A stretch of 64,000 bases of DNA from Calliopsis andreniformis (GCF_051401765.1 NC_135066.1:18579001-18643000); one strand, 5' to 3'. Counted from the stretch's first letter, positions 20,930 through 32,027 are shown. Numbers and translations: made by a program. Notes: generated by a model from the sequence alone, not told the origin.

Positions 20930-22315
20930 GAGGGTAAAACTGCATATATCAGCGGTGACGTTACCGACCAAAATGGGCAAAAAACAGAGGTTTACGTCAT
21001 TACATTTTTCCTCCCTATATTAAAAGATTTTGAGCTAGAAAAGCGTTCATTCGATAAATAAAGGTTCAATCGAACGCGTTCTGGTCATAATTAAGTCAGA
21101 CTTTGCTGATGTTTAATAATATGAGTACTCAAAGTAAAGCAAAAATCGATAAATTCACGGCTACGAAATCAAAGTATTTTTAGATAACTTAAAGATTGTT
21201 CTGAGCAAAATCATGATGAGGGCGCACTCGACTAAACCTTCCACTATAGAATGAGCTCTTTCCCAGCTCATAATCTTTAAATGCAAGGACAAAAAGTGTA
21301 ATAGCGTTCCAGCAGTGCTTTTGATCAGATTAGGGATAAAACAGAGCAAAAAGTGACAAGTTTAGTTCAGCTGGTGCACACAGAGTAGCGCCTAATCAGG
21401 AGACTCGAGCAGCCTAGATTTGGTACGCGAGTTATTGAGAATTTGCCGTTCCACTACATATGTTATTGTAAGAGCCGTGTGTATCGTTCACGTCCTACAA
21501 AAAGTCCTGTGAAATGTTGTTCTAAACGACATTGTGAGGCGCGAACGCAAGATGAACTTGGCGGTTCGGGTTGCTTCGGACAGCTTCGGAAAGAAATCCT
21601 TATTCTTCGAATCAAAGAATCGCGTACTGATATGACGGTGCTCTGATGTTTTAATTTCTATAAACCCAAATAAAATGATTTAAATATTTTACAAGAGAAA
21701 AATAAAAATTGATTTTCCATGCTGAGTATTAAACCCGGGATCTGCTACTCAGAAAGAAACTATCATTTGCGATTATTCAACCGTCTTCCTTGAGGAATTT
21801 GTTATCTTCTAACCATATGTCTATAGACTTTGTTTTAATCATTCATGAAAAATGCGTATTGGCCCAGGATATTTTACAGAATGTCATCGTTTGATCTTCA
21901 TACTTAAGAACGTCATTAAAATCTTCGAAAATTTTACCGAAAGGTTCCTTTTCAACATAAGTAGGAAAGTGAAAATAAAAGGGCAATCGTGAAGGTCACG
22001 TGGCTTGTGGCTTGTGCCGCTTGCCGATAACTTGAATAATTTAATACACTGTTTTAAGAGTGAGACAGTAAGGCTATCATTCTCCTTCTCTCGCGACTTT
22101 TCGAAACTATCCGAAGTAGTCCGAGGGGCCGAGCTCGCGTATGTACATGCGGCTCGTGTAGTAGCATGCGTAGTGGAGGGGGAACCACAATGTAGCTCCA
22201 TTTCACATTCATTAGACAGCTACGTGTCTGTAGATAATATTATTTCTGTAACGAAAATTGTAACAGCAGATACCGACCAAGCAATCTCGAACAGTCACGT
22301 GATTACTCTAGGCCC
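20930..22315 (+). mobile_element. TTAA-family element, longest copy with both end types
   Basis: TTAA flanks lie at 20926-20929 and 22316-22319. The left end opens GAGGGTAAAACTGC and matches the ends of the 61.7 kb MITE. The right end, in reverse complement, opens GGGCCTAGAGTAATCACGTG and matches 46.4, 41.2 and 52.9 kb. About 21380-21600 is an inverted, diverged version of sequence in the right arm (CTTCGGACAGCTTCGGAAAG near 21575; its counterpart near 22095-22120), so the two arms form long imperfect inverted repeats. Near 21740 (minus strand) a GGGTTTAATACTC word resembles a decayed tRNA B-box. No transposase frame exists. Length is 1386 bp. Confidence 0.6.
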
Positions 22316-22324
22316 TTAATTCTC

Positions 22325-23860
22325 TAAACATTCCTTAGTTTTATTCTATAGTTTTATTTTATAGTTATAAATGAATTTTATTTATTTGAAAAATATTCTG
22401 TGATCTACCCTTTTTTAATTGTTCAACTCTATTTTTGAAATTACGTACGTATTGCATAATTTTTCAGCTGACCCTCTAATTCGTGTACCTCCCTCAAATT
22501 TATTTCGCGCTCAACAGAGTTGATGTCTGAGTTTTTTCGTCCTTACTGCTCCATTCTTGTATGTTATCTACGGCTTCGATATTGTTCCACTTCCGTACAG
22601 CTATTCGTTATAAATTAGGATGCTTTTCGTTTGTAATTTCCATGTCATAATTCATTTCGACCAAATTCACAATGCGTTGTGTAATCAAGGTAGCCATCCC
22701 GAACATTCTTTTCTTACTCGCTCTTAACATTTTTTATGCATCCACGTGGTAATCCTGTTCTCATAATCTATTACATGTGTATGACAAAGCACGCGGAAAG
22801 TGAAACTCATTCCATGGCATAAAATAAACGTCAATTGTTAACAATACATATCACATTTCAATAGACACATTGATATATGTGCTATGCTCAACAATTAGTT
22901 GAAGTAAAATTAACGAATTTTATTTAAAACATGTCAAAATAATAAATTTTTCAAATGCATGTGGATCTATATTACATTATAACACAGTAAATTTTCTTTT
23001 ATATATTTATTAACTAAAAGGTTATTAATAAATGTATCTTTACATTGGAAATTGCTTTTTATATAGTTTAACATAAATTTTATACTTTATTGCAAATTAA
23101 TTCTTTCACTACTTTTACTTTACACAGTATGAATCCACCGCGTTGAAAGAGACCCAGGTTTACAGCGCTCAAATTCAACGGCTTTGTTATTCCGTATATC
23201 CGTTTCCGCTTTGCTTACAAATGGCCGATGTGTCCCGACTCTCTCTTGAGGGACTCTAGTTTCCTGTAATTATCCTAGTTCAAGGAAAGTGCTGATCTCA
23301 TTGTCAGTGCTGAAGCATTGTGTTGTCTTGTTGAGGCGTGATATGTGGACATATCGAATATTTTCTTTAATCGTCCATAATTCTAAAGTGAATAGTGATA
23401 CAGCTGATAATTTTTCTTCGTTAAATGCTTTCGTTTCCGAAACTAGTTGAAAATTTGGTGGTACGGGAATAGGTGCATTCATAAAATTTAATAAAGATTG
23501 TTCTAAATTTTGCTTTCGGCGAAGTTTGCTGATGTTGCCGATTTTGAAAATTTTATACAGAGTTTTCTATATTTATTATATCGTCCGTTAAACTATATAT
23601 TCTGGAGCTGAGGCAACATTTTTGTTTCATTTTCCTAACTTGTAACAGATTGGACTTTTTCGGCTTCTTTCGTTTTTAATAGAAAATATTGTCTAGTAAT
23701 CTAGTCTAACATATACATATAGTATGTCCATGTTGAATCGGTTGCTTGTCCTGATTTTGATTTTTTCCGTACAATTCGCATAAACGTATCCTTTATATTT
23801 CTCCATTTGTTCAATAATTTTTGGTCTGTAATTAAAATTGATATTTTCATATTCTTACAA
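22325..23860. other. No gene recognised
   Basis: Contains a 70-codon minus-strand frame (23270-23482) without family resemblance. Its position upstream of the Harbinger remnant could mean it belongs to the same element, but nothing in the sequence proves that. Confidence 0.3.
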
Positions 23861-24156
23861 ATATCTAGGAAGTGGATGTAACTTCGTAGATCTGCATAAT
23901 AGTTATAGAGTTGGACATTCTACAATTGGCGTAATTGTTAAAAAGGTTTGTAGAGGCATTTGACTTTGTACTCAAACAAAATGTTTGTATGAAAAGAGAA
24001 GTGGTTAGAAATAGCGGAGGTTTTCCAGAACGCTGCTAATTTTCCAAACTGTTTGGGGGCCATAGATGGCAAGCGCGTGAGAGTAAGAAAACCTGAAATG
24101 ACTGGATTTTTATATTATAATTATAAACAATTTTTCTCCGACTACAGGTTCATATA

Positions 24157-24977
24157 CAGCGTGGACCAAAATTGGTGGTACAAATGAGATCAAGGAGATA
24201 GTACAGCTAAAAGTAAGACGAAAATCAAGAATAACAAAATTTCGATAGAAGCATCGTTTTTGAGAAAAGTGAATTTGAAAATCAATTTAGTACACGTGTA
24301 CTTAACTGAAACCTGGTGTTATGGATTTTAATACAGACCGCTACTGTGACTGTTTGTGTACGATCTTTCAACGTGATGGAGCTACATCATTACTACGCCA
24401 CGGATACGCGTCAATTTTTAAATGAGCCTTTTGAATGCTGGATCGGCAGTGGTGGAAAAATAGCGTGACTTCCACGATTACCAGATATCTCGTCTCTGGA
24501 TTTTTTTCTCTGAGGACACGTAAAAAAATAGTATATTTCGAAATCATAATGAGTCTTGAGCACTTAAAACAGAATTATCCTGGCATTTGAAAAAATAAAA
24601 GTGCAGAATGTGCTGCAAACAGTTCGCCGTAATTGAGTTTGCAGAATATAATTTTGCATACGGAAGAATGGTCAACATATCGAACAGTATATAATTTAAA
24701 ATGTATGTAAACTGAACTAATAAGTAATAAAGTAAATTTGATTGAAACTCAAATATTTAATTCATTAGTACCATTTATTACATCTATGTGTTCGTTTGCA
24801 AACTTTAATAAACGTTCAGTAAAGGCAAATTAGGTGCACGTGTACTAAAGTGATTTTCAAATCTACTTTACTCAAAAATGAAAACTCTATCGATATTTTA
24901 TTATTCTTAATTTTCATCTTATTTTTAGCCGTACGATCTCCCTCACCTCTTGTATCACCAATTTTGGTTCACGCTTG
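24157..24977 (+). mobile_element. Mariner-like element nested in the Harbinger gene
   Basis: TA duplications lie at 24155-24156 and 24978-24979. The left end reads CAGCGTGGACCAAAATTGG and the right end, in reverse complement, reads CAAGCGTGAACCAAAATTGG. Imperfect inverted repeats extend about 145 bp and end near ACACGTGTAC or ACACGTGCAC. The 821-bp length is short for an autonomous mariner, and a transposase fragment remains inside. A related single end occurs at 8225-8312. Confidence 0.9.
24366..24660 (+). pseudogene. Mariner-like transposase DDE fragment
   Basis: The conceptual translation reads FQRDGATSLLRHGYASIF, then after breaks RYLVSGFFSLRTRKKIVYF. It corresponds to the FQQDGAPPHY...PLDFFLWG...VY region of a widespread insect Tc1/mariner transposase group, covering the second catalytic Asp and the region before the third acidic residue. 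Key residues are altered: APPHY is missing and PLDFFLWG has become SGFFSLR. The N-terminal DNA-binding region is absent. Confidence 0.65.
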
Positions 24978-25564
24978 TATGTGGATATAGGAGCCACCGG
25001 CAAAGAACCTGATACTTACATATTTGAAAGTAGTGAATTTTATAAATAAATTATGAATAATAATTAGATGGATATTCCAAGGAAACAACTACTTCAAAGA
25101 ACAGAATCGCCAAATATGCCATTTGTATTTATAAATGACGAAGCTTTTGCTCTATCACACAAATTAATGAGACCATACAGTGGAAATATGTTACTTACTA
25201 AAAACACGATCTTTAATTATCGACTATCTCGAGGCTGCAGATTCGTATAATGTGCATTTGGGATTTTGTTTAATAAATGGAGAATTTTCCATAAACCTCT
25301 GAACATACAATTATCTTTTGCTGTGGATATTATAAAATGTTGTTGCGTTCTCCATAATTTTATTAAAGGTAGAAATGGTTATCGATTGGAAAATTTCTTA
25401 ACGATAAATGGCTTATATCCGACCGAAAATTCTAATGGATTAAGACAAGAAGATTTAAACGCGAATAACATAAGAAATGCTTTTGCAGAATATTTTATTA
25501 GTGATATCAACAAAAATGGAAAAACTAATGTAAAACATACGTGTAGTTCTTGTATATGATAATA

Positions 25565-26085
25565 AAATATATGTACATATATAAAGCGAAAATCTTACGA
25601 ACAGCGTTTCTCTCGTTTTCAGGTTTCTTTTTAACATTTGTATAAAATGATATACGTATGCTGTTCCATGCTTTGGTTTTTTTATTCTTGCCACAATACT
25701 GCCGAATCGCACAACCTCAATCGTTGCGAGATCGCTATTACAATGTGCTTGCGATATTCGAACTGTGAACATAAAGTGAAAATTACGATTAAATACTATG
25801 TGCTAGCGTTTATAAAAAGATATTATCAAGCAGTTTCTATCGGTGGGTATACAGCAGCATTTATTTGGTACAAAAATATTCATGTTTTATAGAATAAGAT
25901 ACGAATGTTCTTACGTGCCTTGAATAATTGCATCTTATTTTTCCACTGCTATGGTTCAATTATGTGTGTCATTCTTTTGTTTATTGGTTGCTTAATAACA
26001 GCTATAATATGAAGAAGCTCATATCGTAGAAAGAGCCAAAGAATTGTGTATAAAGGAGAAAATGAGGCGATCACAGTAACTTCAT
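25565..26085. other. No gene recognised
   Basis: Overlapping frames at 25455-25772 (minus) and 25638-25892 (plus) lack family features. The Harbinger 3' end is expected somewhere here but no terminal repeat was identified. Confidence 0.3.
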
Positions 26086-26092
26086 AGACAGC

Positions 26093-26275
26093 ACCATACA
26101 TTAAAAGGACGTCTATTTCATATTCGATTTACGTCCAAATGTCTTACGTCCATTTTAAATATCCGTAGGATGTTTCGGAAAACTTAAATTTAGGATACTT
26201 TAAAAATATCCGCCTTGTAAGCTCTATGGGATGTTCTTGAGACTTAAATTTCGAATGTTCTCACAATCTCCCAAA
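26093..26275. repeat. AAGACGTC/GGATGTT-type repetitive block
   Basis: AGGACGTCTATTT, TACGTCCAAATGTC, TACGTCCATTTTAAATATCC and GGATGTTC recur with a period of roughly 50-60 bp. The style matches 4322-4475, 30181-30335 and 31010-31247. Confidence 0.5.
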
Positions 26276-26282
26276 TTTTGTT

Positions 26283-26399
26283 GATTTATTTATTTATTTA
26301 TTCATTTATTCATTCGTTTATTCATTCGTTTATTCATTCCTTTATCCATTCGTTTGTTTATTGATTTACTTATTTATTTATTTACTTATTTACTTATTT
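26283..26399. repeat. Degenerate TTTA/TTCA tetranucleotide tract
   Basis: A run of ATTT, ATTC and ACTT tetramers over about 115 bp. It ends abruptly at the GC-rich block. Confidence 0.85.
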
Positions 26400-27283
26400 T
26401 GTGACCGCGCTGTGCGTGGTCGCCGGGGGGAGCGAGGAAGAAGGTGCCGCCTCAGTCGGGCGCCGGGTTCGTGTAGCGAATGAAGGGAGTCAGCTATATC
26501 TCGGTTTCTAAACAGTCTTTTATTGTCCTCTTTCTAGTAACGCGCGGCGGGAGAGGCCGGATGCCTCTCTTGTACGCTCGGAGTGGGAGCCGCTGCTCTT
26601 TCGCGGGGAGTGGGGAGTCCCATCCAGTCGCTCGCGTTGGGAGTCGTAAGCTCCCCGGTTAGTCGGCGTCGGTCGGTTGGGAACCGCTGTTCCCTACGGT
26701 ACGCGGTAGAGGATCGGGTATCCTCAACGGCGGTGTCGGTGAGTGTTGAGAGCCGCTGCTCCACGCTATGCCTACAGTACGCATGGGAGTAGGATCATTG
26801 GGATCGGAGTCGGAGGTTGGCGCTACAGGCCACGGCCGCTACGCCACCCGTTCCTTGGCCGAAGGGCCCGTCGCCTGTGTCCACCGGGCTACGCCACGGG
26901 TGATGCACAGAGACCCGAGGTTGTTGACGCGGAGAGGTAACTCTCCCGTCGAGGATCGCGGTTATTACCACAAGGAGCGGTTGAACACCACCTCCAGGGG
27001 TCCGCTGGAGGACTGAGGACAGTCGCTTACAAAAAGAGAGAACCAGCTTGTGCGTTGTCAGGGGATCGCTCGCTGTGTGCACGCTCGGTGGCTGGAACGC
27101 TCTGCCGCCTGGTCCGGCCTGCCCGCCTTTTATTCTCGCGGTGTCGCGATTTCACTCGCGAGATCGCGGGATTCCGCGGTTGCCGCCTGGCGATCGCGGC
27201 GCGAACCAGGGCGGCCTCGAGTGGGGAGTTCGCGGCCTTCCTCTAACTCGTTATAATTTTTTTCGGGATAAACCCTTTACAGT
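26400..27283 (-). mobile_element. GC-rich LTR-like block (possible solo LTR)
   Basis: A sharply bounded GC-rich segment of about 880 bp in AT-rich DNA. On the minus strand it opens TGTAAAGGGTTTATC and closes GCGCGGTCACA, so it has TG...CA termini. It contains AATAAAAGAC near 26520, a plausible polyadenylation signal. I see no 4-6 bp target duplication and no flanking internal coding region, so it may be a solo LTR or another GC-rich insert. The many short overlapping frames in it (60 to 95 codons on both strands) reflect high GC rather than genes. Confidence 0.35.
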
Positions 27284-27511
27284 ACAAAAATAATTAACTA
27301 AGTTATAGAATAGATTGTACAAAGAGGAAATAATTGTATACAACGTTCAAAGTAAATAAATCGTAAAGGCTTTCTCTATTGACGCAACAGAATATATAAT
27401 ATTAATATAATGTAAGAGATTTTAAAGAGGGAGATAACATGTGTGACACTTAACATTTAAAGTTATTGTATGTAGAAAATATATCCAAATATTTACAATA
27501 ATAATTTTCAG

Positions 27512-28935
27512 TCATAAATAGCCTGTTAGTACTATGTTTTCACCATAACGCGTAGTATGCAATTCTTGCTTCAAAAGTATTTGCGATCTATTAAATGCAG
27601 AAGAAGTGTTAAGATGGAATAATACCAATAGATCAGAATATTGAACAAACGTGTTAATTTTGAGCAAACAGATGCTCAAACATAGCACACCTTTTATCCA
27701 GTGACAATAAGTCTTAATTCTGTCTGAAATTGTATACAGTATAAACATACAGAAATTGTATGAATTGTATAGTTATGATTGACATGAGTTGGTCCCATTT
27801 CGAGGCAAGCAGTCGTATGAAATGGTGCTAAATGCCTTCTATTAGTTTACAAAAATAATCTTGATATGGAGACCAAATAAGTGAACAATGTACAAAACGA
27901 GAACGGAAAAAGGAGAAGTACAACAGTTTTAAAGTATGTATATTATTAAAATATTTAAAGGCTTTATCAATGAAGCTGAATGTTTGATAAGCAGAACTTG
28001 TTATGTAGCGAATATAAACAAAGAAAGATAAATCGGATAAGAAGGTGACACCGAAATTACATATATCACTAATCAAGGAGAAAGGTCTGTTATTTAATGT
28101 GTACACGAACAATTGAATGTCCTTTTAAGCGAGAAATGAATAACTAAACGTTTCGTTATGTTCAAATGTAATCTATTACGAATGCACCAACTCTTAAGAT
28201 TATTAAGGTCTGATTGAATGAAAAATGTACTAAGAGAAGAGTCTAAAAAATGAAAAATTCTTAGGTTGTCAGCAAACAACAATAAATTACAGTAATTAAA
28301 GCACTGAGAAATGTAATTGATAGAAAGGAAAAATAGCAAACACCCCAAGTGCGATCCTTGGGGAACACCAGACGTGACTCTGGAAGCATCGAAAAAGGAG
28401 TAGTTGTATTTTACAATTTAATATCTGGTAGTAATGAAACTAGACAGCCGTGAAAAAATGGTTTCCGAAAAACCCAATGCTTGAAGTTTAGCGATAAGTA
28501 GAAGATGAAAGGCTAAATCGAATGATTTGCGAAAGTTTGTGTATATAGCATCTATCTGATATCCACTTTCAGTTGCACGAATAATGATGATAAGGTAATA
28601 AGTTAGTAGAAGTTGAGTGACCTGCCATAAAATCATGCAGTTGAGAAATAATTATATTTTTACATAAGAAGGTTAGCTTCGAGGCAATTAGGTCACCATA
28701 TTAGTAAAAAAATAAAATAGTCACCATATTTAGCAAAAATACTTTGGATACTAATAGGTCTAAAATTTTTAATGTCAGAACGACTTCCTTTCTTAAAAAT
28801 AGAATTAATAAGACAGGTCTTCCATTTAGATAGAAAGATGCCATTTGTGAGCGATTTATTAAATATGATCCATAGAACTCTTGCCATGACGAAAACGCAC
28901 GACTTAACGATGATTGGATGTATACTATTATGCAC
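27512..28935 (-). pseudogene. LINE reverse transcriptase, FADD mutated to FADN
   Basis: 28935-28693 holds LSKWKTCLINSIFKKGSRSDIKNFRPIS in two parts (W-K and KKGSR...NFRPIS). 28636-28418 holds YQIDAIYTNFRKSFDLAFH, the A box, with the catalytic D-F-S-K-A-F-D reading N-F-R-K-S-F-D. 28348-28094 holds GCLLFFLSINYIS and LLLFADNLRIF, where the catalytic FADD is FADN, then LNNLKSWCIRNRLHLN. 28112-27828 holds NFGVTFLSDLSF and FFRSRFVHCSLIWSPY. 27748-27512 reads LLVLFHLNTSS and TTRYGENI, the usual C-terminal tail. Both catalytic boxes are altered, so the enzyme is dead. The block order is characteristic of Jockey/CR1-type reverse transcriptases. Confidence 0.85.
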
Positions 28936-29488
28936 TCTTCAGAAAGGAGTGGGTATCGAAGTTATTTATAGCAGTAAAAATCACACCAATATTAATATCG
29001 GTACCAGTAATATCAAGTTTGGCATTAAAGTTAATGCATTCGCATGAGTTGAAAAAGTTATCAAAATAGACAGACTCGAAAAATCTAGCAAACGCATTCA
29101 AAATAGATTAATCATCTTCTCAGAGCATGTCCTCGTAGTATATCTTGTGTGGATGACAATTAGGCTTCCTTAAGGAATGAGTGAAATTTCAGGCAGACTT
29201 GATGTTTGATAGAATGTCACGTTCGATATTGTTAACACAATTTGCCTAACAGATTAGAGACTGACTGTTACAATTATACCTTAGTTTACAGAAATTTAAT
29301 TAGTCTGAAATATTATTATATGTTTTAAACCGACGATAAGCCAACTTTTTAGCTCTAATTAAGGATGTTAAGGATCTAGAGAACCACTTTAGGTAAGAAG
29401 ACTTACGTATTATTCTGAAAGGTACAAAACAATCGATACAGTAGTTAAAATGTGAGCAAAAAAATCAACTGCTGCATCCACAAAAAGA

Positions 29489-30178
29489 CTAGATATGTAG
29501 TATTTTGTCCCAATCAAATTGAGAAAGGTAATCTATCATAGTAGAATAATCTGCTTTACAAAAGATTTTGTTGGTGAAAAGGATGATAAGTTGTACTAGA
29601 TGTACATTCAGATTTTGAAAGGAAGAAAAAACTAAATCAAGAGTATTAATATTGTTATATCGTGAAAGATTAGATTGAAATAAATGTAAAACATTAAAAT
29701 GGCAGTGTAAAATATCAGCCTGATTAAGTACTAAGCAATATAACATGGAAAAATAAAGGAAATTACCATTTAGATCATTGTACCATACGGTGTTTGGAAG
29801 ATTAAAATCGCTTGCTAAAATGAGATCAGTGTCGTGATTGCAGGATGACAGTACCTCTTCTACTGTTTGACAGTGTATATAATATAAGGATGGTTCACTG
29901 AGCGGAGGCAGGTAAACGGAACTGATAACGATGTTTTTATAACCACGACACACTTCCACAAACAATTGCTCGACACAGATAGTTGATATTTGAATAGGAC
30001 GACTGAAAAGTGATTCATGGACCGCAACCGAGACACCACCGCTCATTTGAAAAACACTTGTACTCTTATTTTTATGTAATACAAAAATGTTATAGTTAAC
30101 TAGTCCAAGTTCTGAATTCAAAATACTTTCACAAAGCCAAGTTTCAGTTAGTGGATGTTCGTAAAATGTAACTTTCAA
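29489..30178 (-). pseudogene. LINE endonuclease domain
   Basis: A 229-codon open segment, the longest coding-like frame of this element. It contains LTETWLCESI near the N-terminus (catalytic Glu in the ETWL motif), GGVSVAVHESL, FVEVCRGYKNIVISSVYLPP, and LILASDFNLPNTVWYND, the D-F-N motif of exonuclease-endonuclease-phosphatase enzymes. It continues LDLVFSSFQNLNVHLV. The SDH motif normally near the C-terminus is not visible and looks deleted. The first ATG is probably internal, because the strand containing the first catalytic Asn lies upstream of it. It would nick target DNA during target-primed reverse transcription. Confidence 0.8.
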
Positions 30179-30180
30179 CT

Positions 30181-30335
30181 GTTTTAAGGATGTCCATCTT
30201 GTAAATATTATAGATGTTCTAGAGATTTAAAATTCGGATATTTCAAGTACATTCGTTTTGTAAGTCATGCGAATGTTTTAAAGTAAACTAAACTTCAGAC
30301 ACTTTTAGAACATCCGTTTTGTAGATTCTTTTTGA
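30181..30335. repeat. GGATGTTC/ACATCC-type repetitive block
   Basis: AGGATGTCCATCTTGTAAAT, GATGTTCTAGAGATTTAAA, ACATTCGTTTTGTAAG and ACATCCGTTTTGTAGA recur with a period near 50-60 bp, matching 26093-26275 in style and orientation. Confidence 0.5.
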
Positions 30336-30339
30336 AGAT

Positions 30340-31005
30340 GGATAATTATGTATGATGTTAATAGACATACAACACTGCGCGCGCGATACATTAACGCCAA
30401 CTTGAGAGTATGCTACTTTAGTATGTTACAGATTATAAAATATTGTTTTTACTGAAAACGTTATGTCATTAAATAGACAAGTAATACACGGTATGTAAAA
30501 TAAATCCTAGTAAGAATTGCAGCAGATTCGTAGTTAGGAAGCTGCCTATCACTTCAATGGACTCCCACAAATTCGAATCCCGACTGCGCCCCTATACTTT
30601 AGAATAGAAAAGTTCTTTGTTATGTTTCCCCTTTTTCGCTAGAAAAATTTTTATAGTAAGATTAATTATTATCCATAGTGTAGTGGTGTTTATTATAATA
30701 AAATATTGTATAAAATAAAATATAACTGCATCATTATTCCACGGTTGAGTTTAAAGTAGATTTCGTGTGCGATGGGTTTTTTTGTGTGAATATTAACAAA
30801 TAATATTATAATGAGATTAAATAAAGATATGTTCCGTTATAAACTTAATAACTTTTTTTAATAAAACATTTATTTTATAAATTTTCTTTTATTAAAAATC
30901 CTAATTTATAAGCAATTTATCCACAATGAAACAGTTATGTGATATTCATTGGATTAATTGGATTAATTTTAATTTTATTAAAAAAAATTTCGGTGCAGTG
31001 TGAAC
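30340..31005. other. No gene recognised; one tRNA-like phrase
   Basis: AAATTCGAATCCCGACTG near 30570 resembles a tRNA B-box, but flanking stems do not pair. It could be a decayed tRNA-derived SINE. Confidence 0.3.
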
Positions 31006-31009
31006 GTTC

Positions 31010-31247
31010 GCAAAAGGTACACAATATGTTCCTTTCGAACATTCGAAAAGTGTCCTGAGAATGTTGGCACAACACATCTTTAGGACATGTCACTTTGTAA
31101 ATTGAACCTTCCTACGACATTTAGAGAACTTAATGAGAACGTATAGAGGACCTCTTAACCTTCTGGGAACGTCCATCGAATGTACGAATGTCCGTCTCGG
31201 ACATTCACTAAACGTGTACATATATAAAATGTCTACGTGCTGCCTGG
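31010..31247. repeat. GAACGTCC/GGACATTC-type repetitive block
   Basis: GAACGTTCGCAAAAGG, AACATTCGAAAAGTGTCC, AGGACATGTC, GGAACGTCCATCGAATG and GGACATTCACTAAACG recur. It ends TGCTGCCTGGGTT at the Tc1-like remnant. Confidence 0.5.
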
Positions 31248-31257
31248 GTTAATTCTG

Positions 31258-31890
31258 AAGAAATAGGGAAAATTCAAATTCTAAAAGAAGAGGGATATTT
31301 GACCAGGGAGGTAGCCAAAAGAATAAATAAGAGTGAATTTATCATTTGTTCTTACTTAAAAAATGTAGAAAATTATGGTAAACTTTACAAAGATAGAACT
31401 AAAAAGACTCTATCGCCCAGAGAGAAAGGGTCAATTCTTCGGATAGCTTCGAATTCGAGTTTTAGTGCAGAACGTATTGCAAAATAAGCTACGTAGTTTA
31501 TTAACTTCTCTACGAAATGTACAGAGATTTTTTTTCAAAAACGTTAGTCATTCAAAGGAAAACATCGAAGAAAACACCATACTTGAAAGACCGCCATAAC
31601 AGGACTAGGCTTGAATTTGCAGAAAGTCACATAAATTAGGGAATGGAAAAATGTCGTTTTCACCGAGAGAAAGAAATTTAATTTAGACGAACCTAATGGG
31701 TATTTATTTTGTTATGACTTAAGGAAGGAAGAGAAAATATTATCTTCCAAACAACATGGAAGAGGATCAGAGGATCAGAATAATGACTTGGGGTACAATA
31801 AGTTCTATTGTTGTTGATTTATAAATTATGAGTAAAAGGCAAGTTGCAATAAATAGACCAATAACTGAACTTCCCAAAAAGAACAGAAGT
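31258..31890 (+). pseudogene. Tc1-like transposase remnant
   Basis: The frame reads KIQILKEEGYLTREVAKRINKS then YLKNVENYGKLYKDRTKKTLSPREKGSILRIASNSS in consecutive blocks. That is the bipartite helix-turn-helix DNA-binding region of Tc1 transposases (YG...R.K.LS.RE...I.R.A.NS). After a stop at 31487 the conceptual translation continues PYLKDRHNRTRLEFAESHIN, matching the L-x-x-x-H-x-x-x-R-L-x-F-A segment before the first catalytic Asp, then with further breaks WVFILL and LKEGRENI, matching the G-Y-x-Y-Y-W-H-D-L-R region. No catalytic residue is clearly retained. Inverted terminal repeats were not identified. Confidence 0.8.
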
Positions 31891-32027
31891 TCCTAGGCTC
31901 CAGACTGCTGTAGTCTGGTTAACGTCTATCCTAATTAAAAACAACCTCACGCATCGCAAGTTCCAAAATATCTACGAGCAAAGTCGCATCTTTTCAGGTT
32001 TATTATATCAATAGTTTTTTCGATATA

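Larger units (their letters stand above)
23870..25560 (+). pseudogene. PIF/Harbinger transposase, decayed and interrupted
   Basis: Before the insertion the frame reads HSTIGVIVKKVCRG, then NFPNCLGAIDGKRVRVRKP near 24030-24100. G-A-x-D-G-K is the first catalytic-Asp motif of Harbinger DDE transposases. It continues YYNYKQFFSDYRFIY up to 24156. After a mariner insert (24157-24977) it resumes VDIGATGKEPDTYIFESSEFY, then LTKNTIFNYRLSRGCRFV, then CAFGILFNKWRIFHKP and CCVLHNFIKGRN, ending RNAFAEYFISD, the usual order of conserved blocks. Deleting the insert with one TA restores RFIYVDIG in frame. Stops near 25050 and 25249 show it was already decaying or decayed later. Active homologues cut and paste the element with a Myb-like partner. 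Confidence 0.85.
27300..30190 (-). mobile_element. Jockey/CR1-like LINE, decayed
   Basis: On the minus strand an endonuclease segment (30178-29489), reverse-transcriptase blocks (28935-27828) and a C-terminal tail (27748-27512) follow in the expected order. The fragments are broken by stops and frameshifts. About 550 bp between endonuclease and reverse transcriptase shows no open frame. The GACGTC-type repeat adjoins its 5' side and the GC-rich block its 3' side. No target duplication was recognised. Confidence 0.8.

Noticed and set aside
22005..22319. 104- and 105-codon frames on both strands (also 935-1231, 46143-46418, 41337-41606)
   Set aside because: They are translations of the TTAA-family right arm. 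Frames are not conserved as a protein between copies, and stops fall at the element end.
26495..27293. Several 60-95 codon frames in the GC-rich block
   Set aside because: Frames are open on both strands and in all phases because of high GC. None shows family motifs.
30515..30600. tRNA gene
   Set aside because: A B-box-like AAATTCGAATCCCG is present, but the T-stem and acceptor do not pair. At most a decayed SINE.
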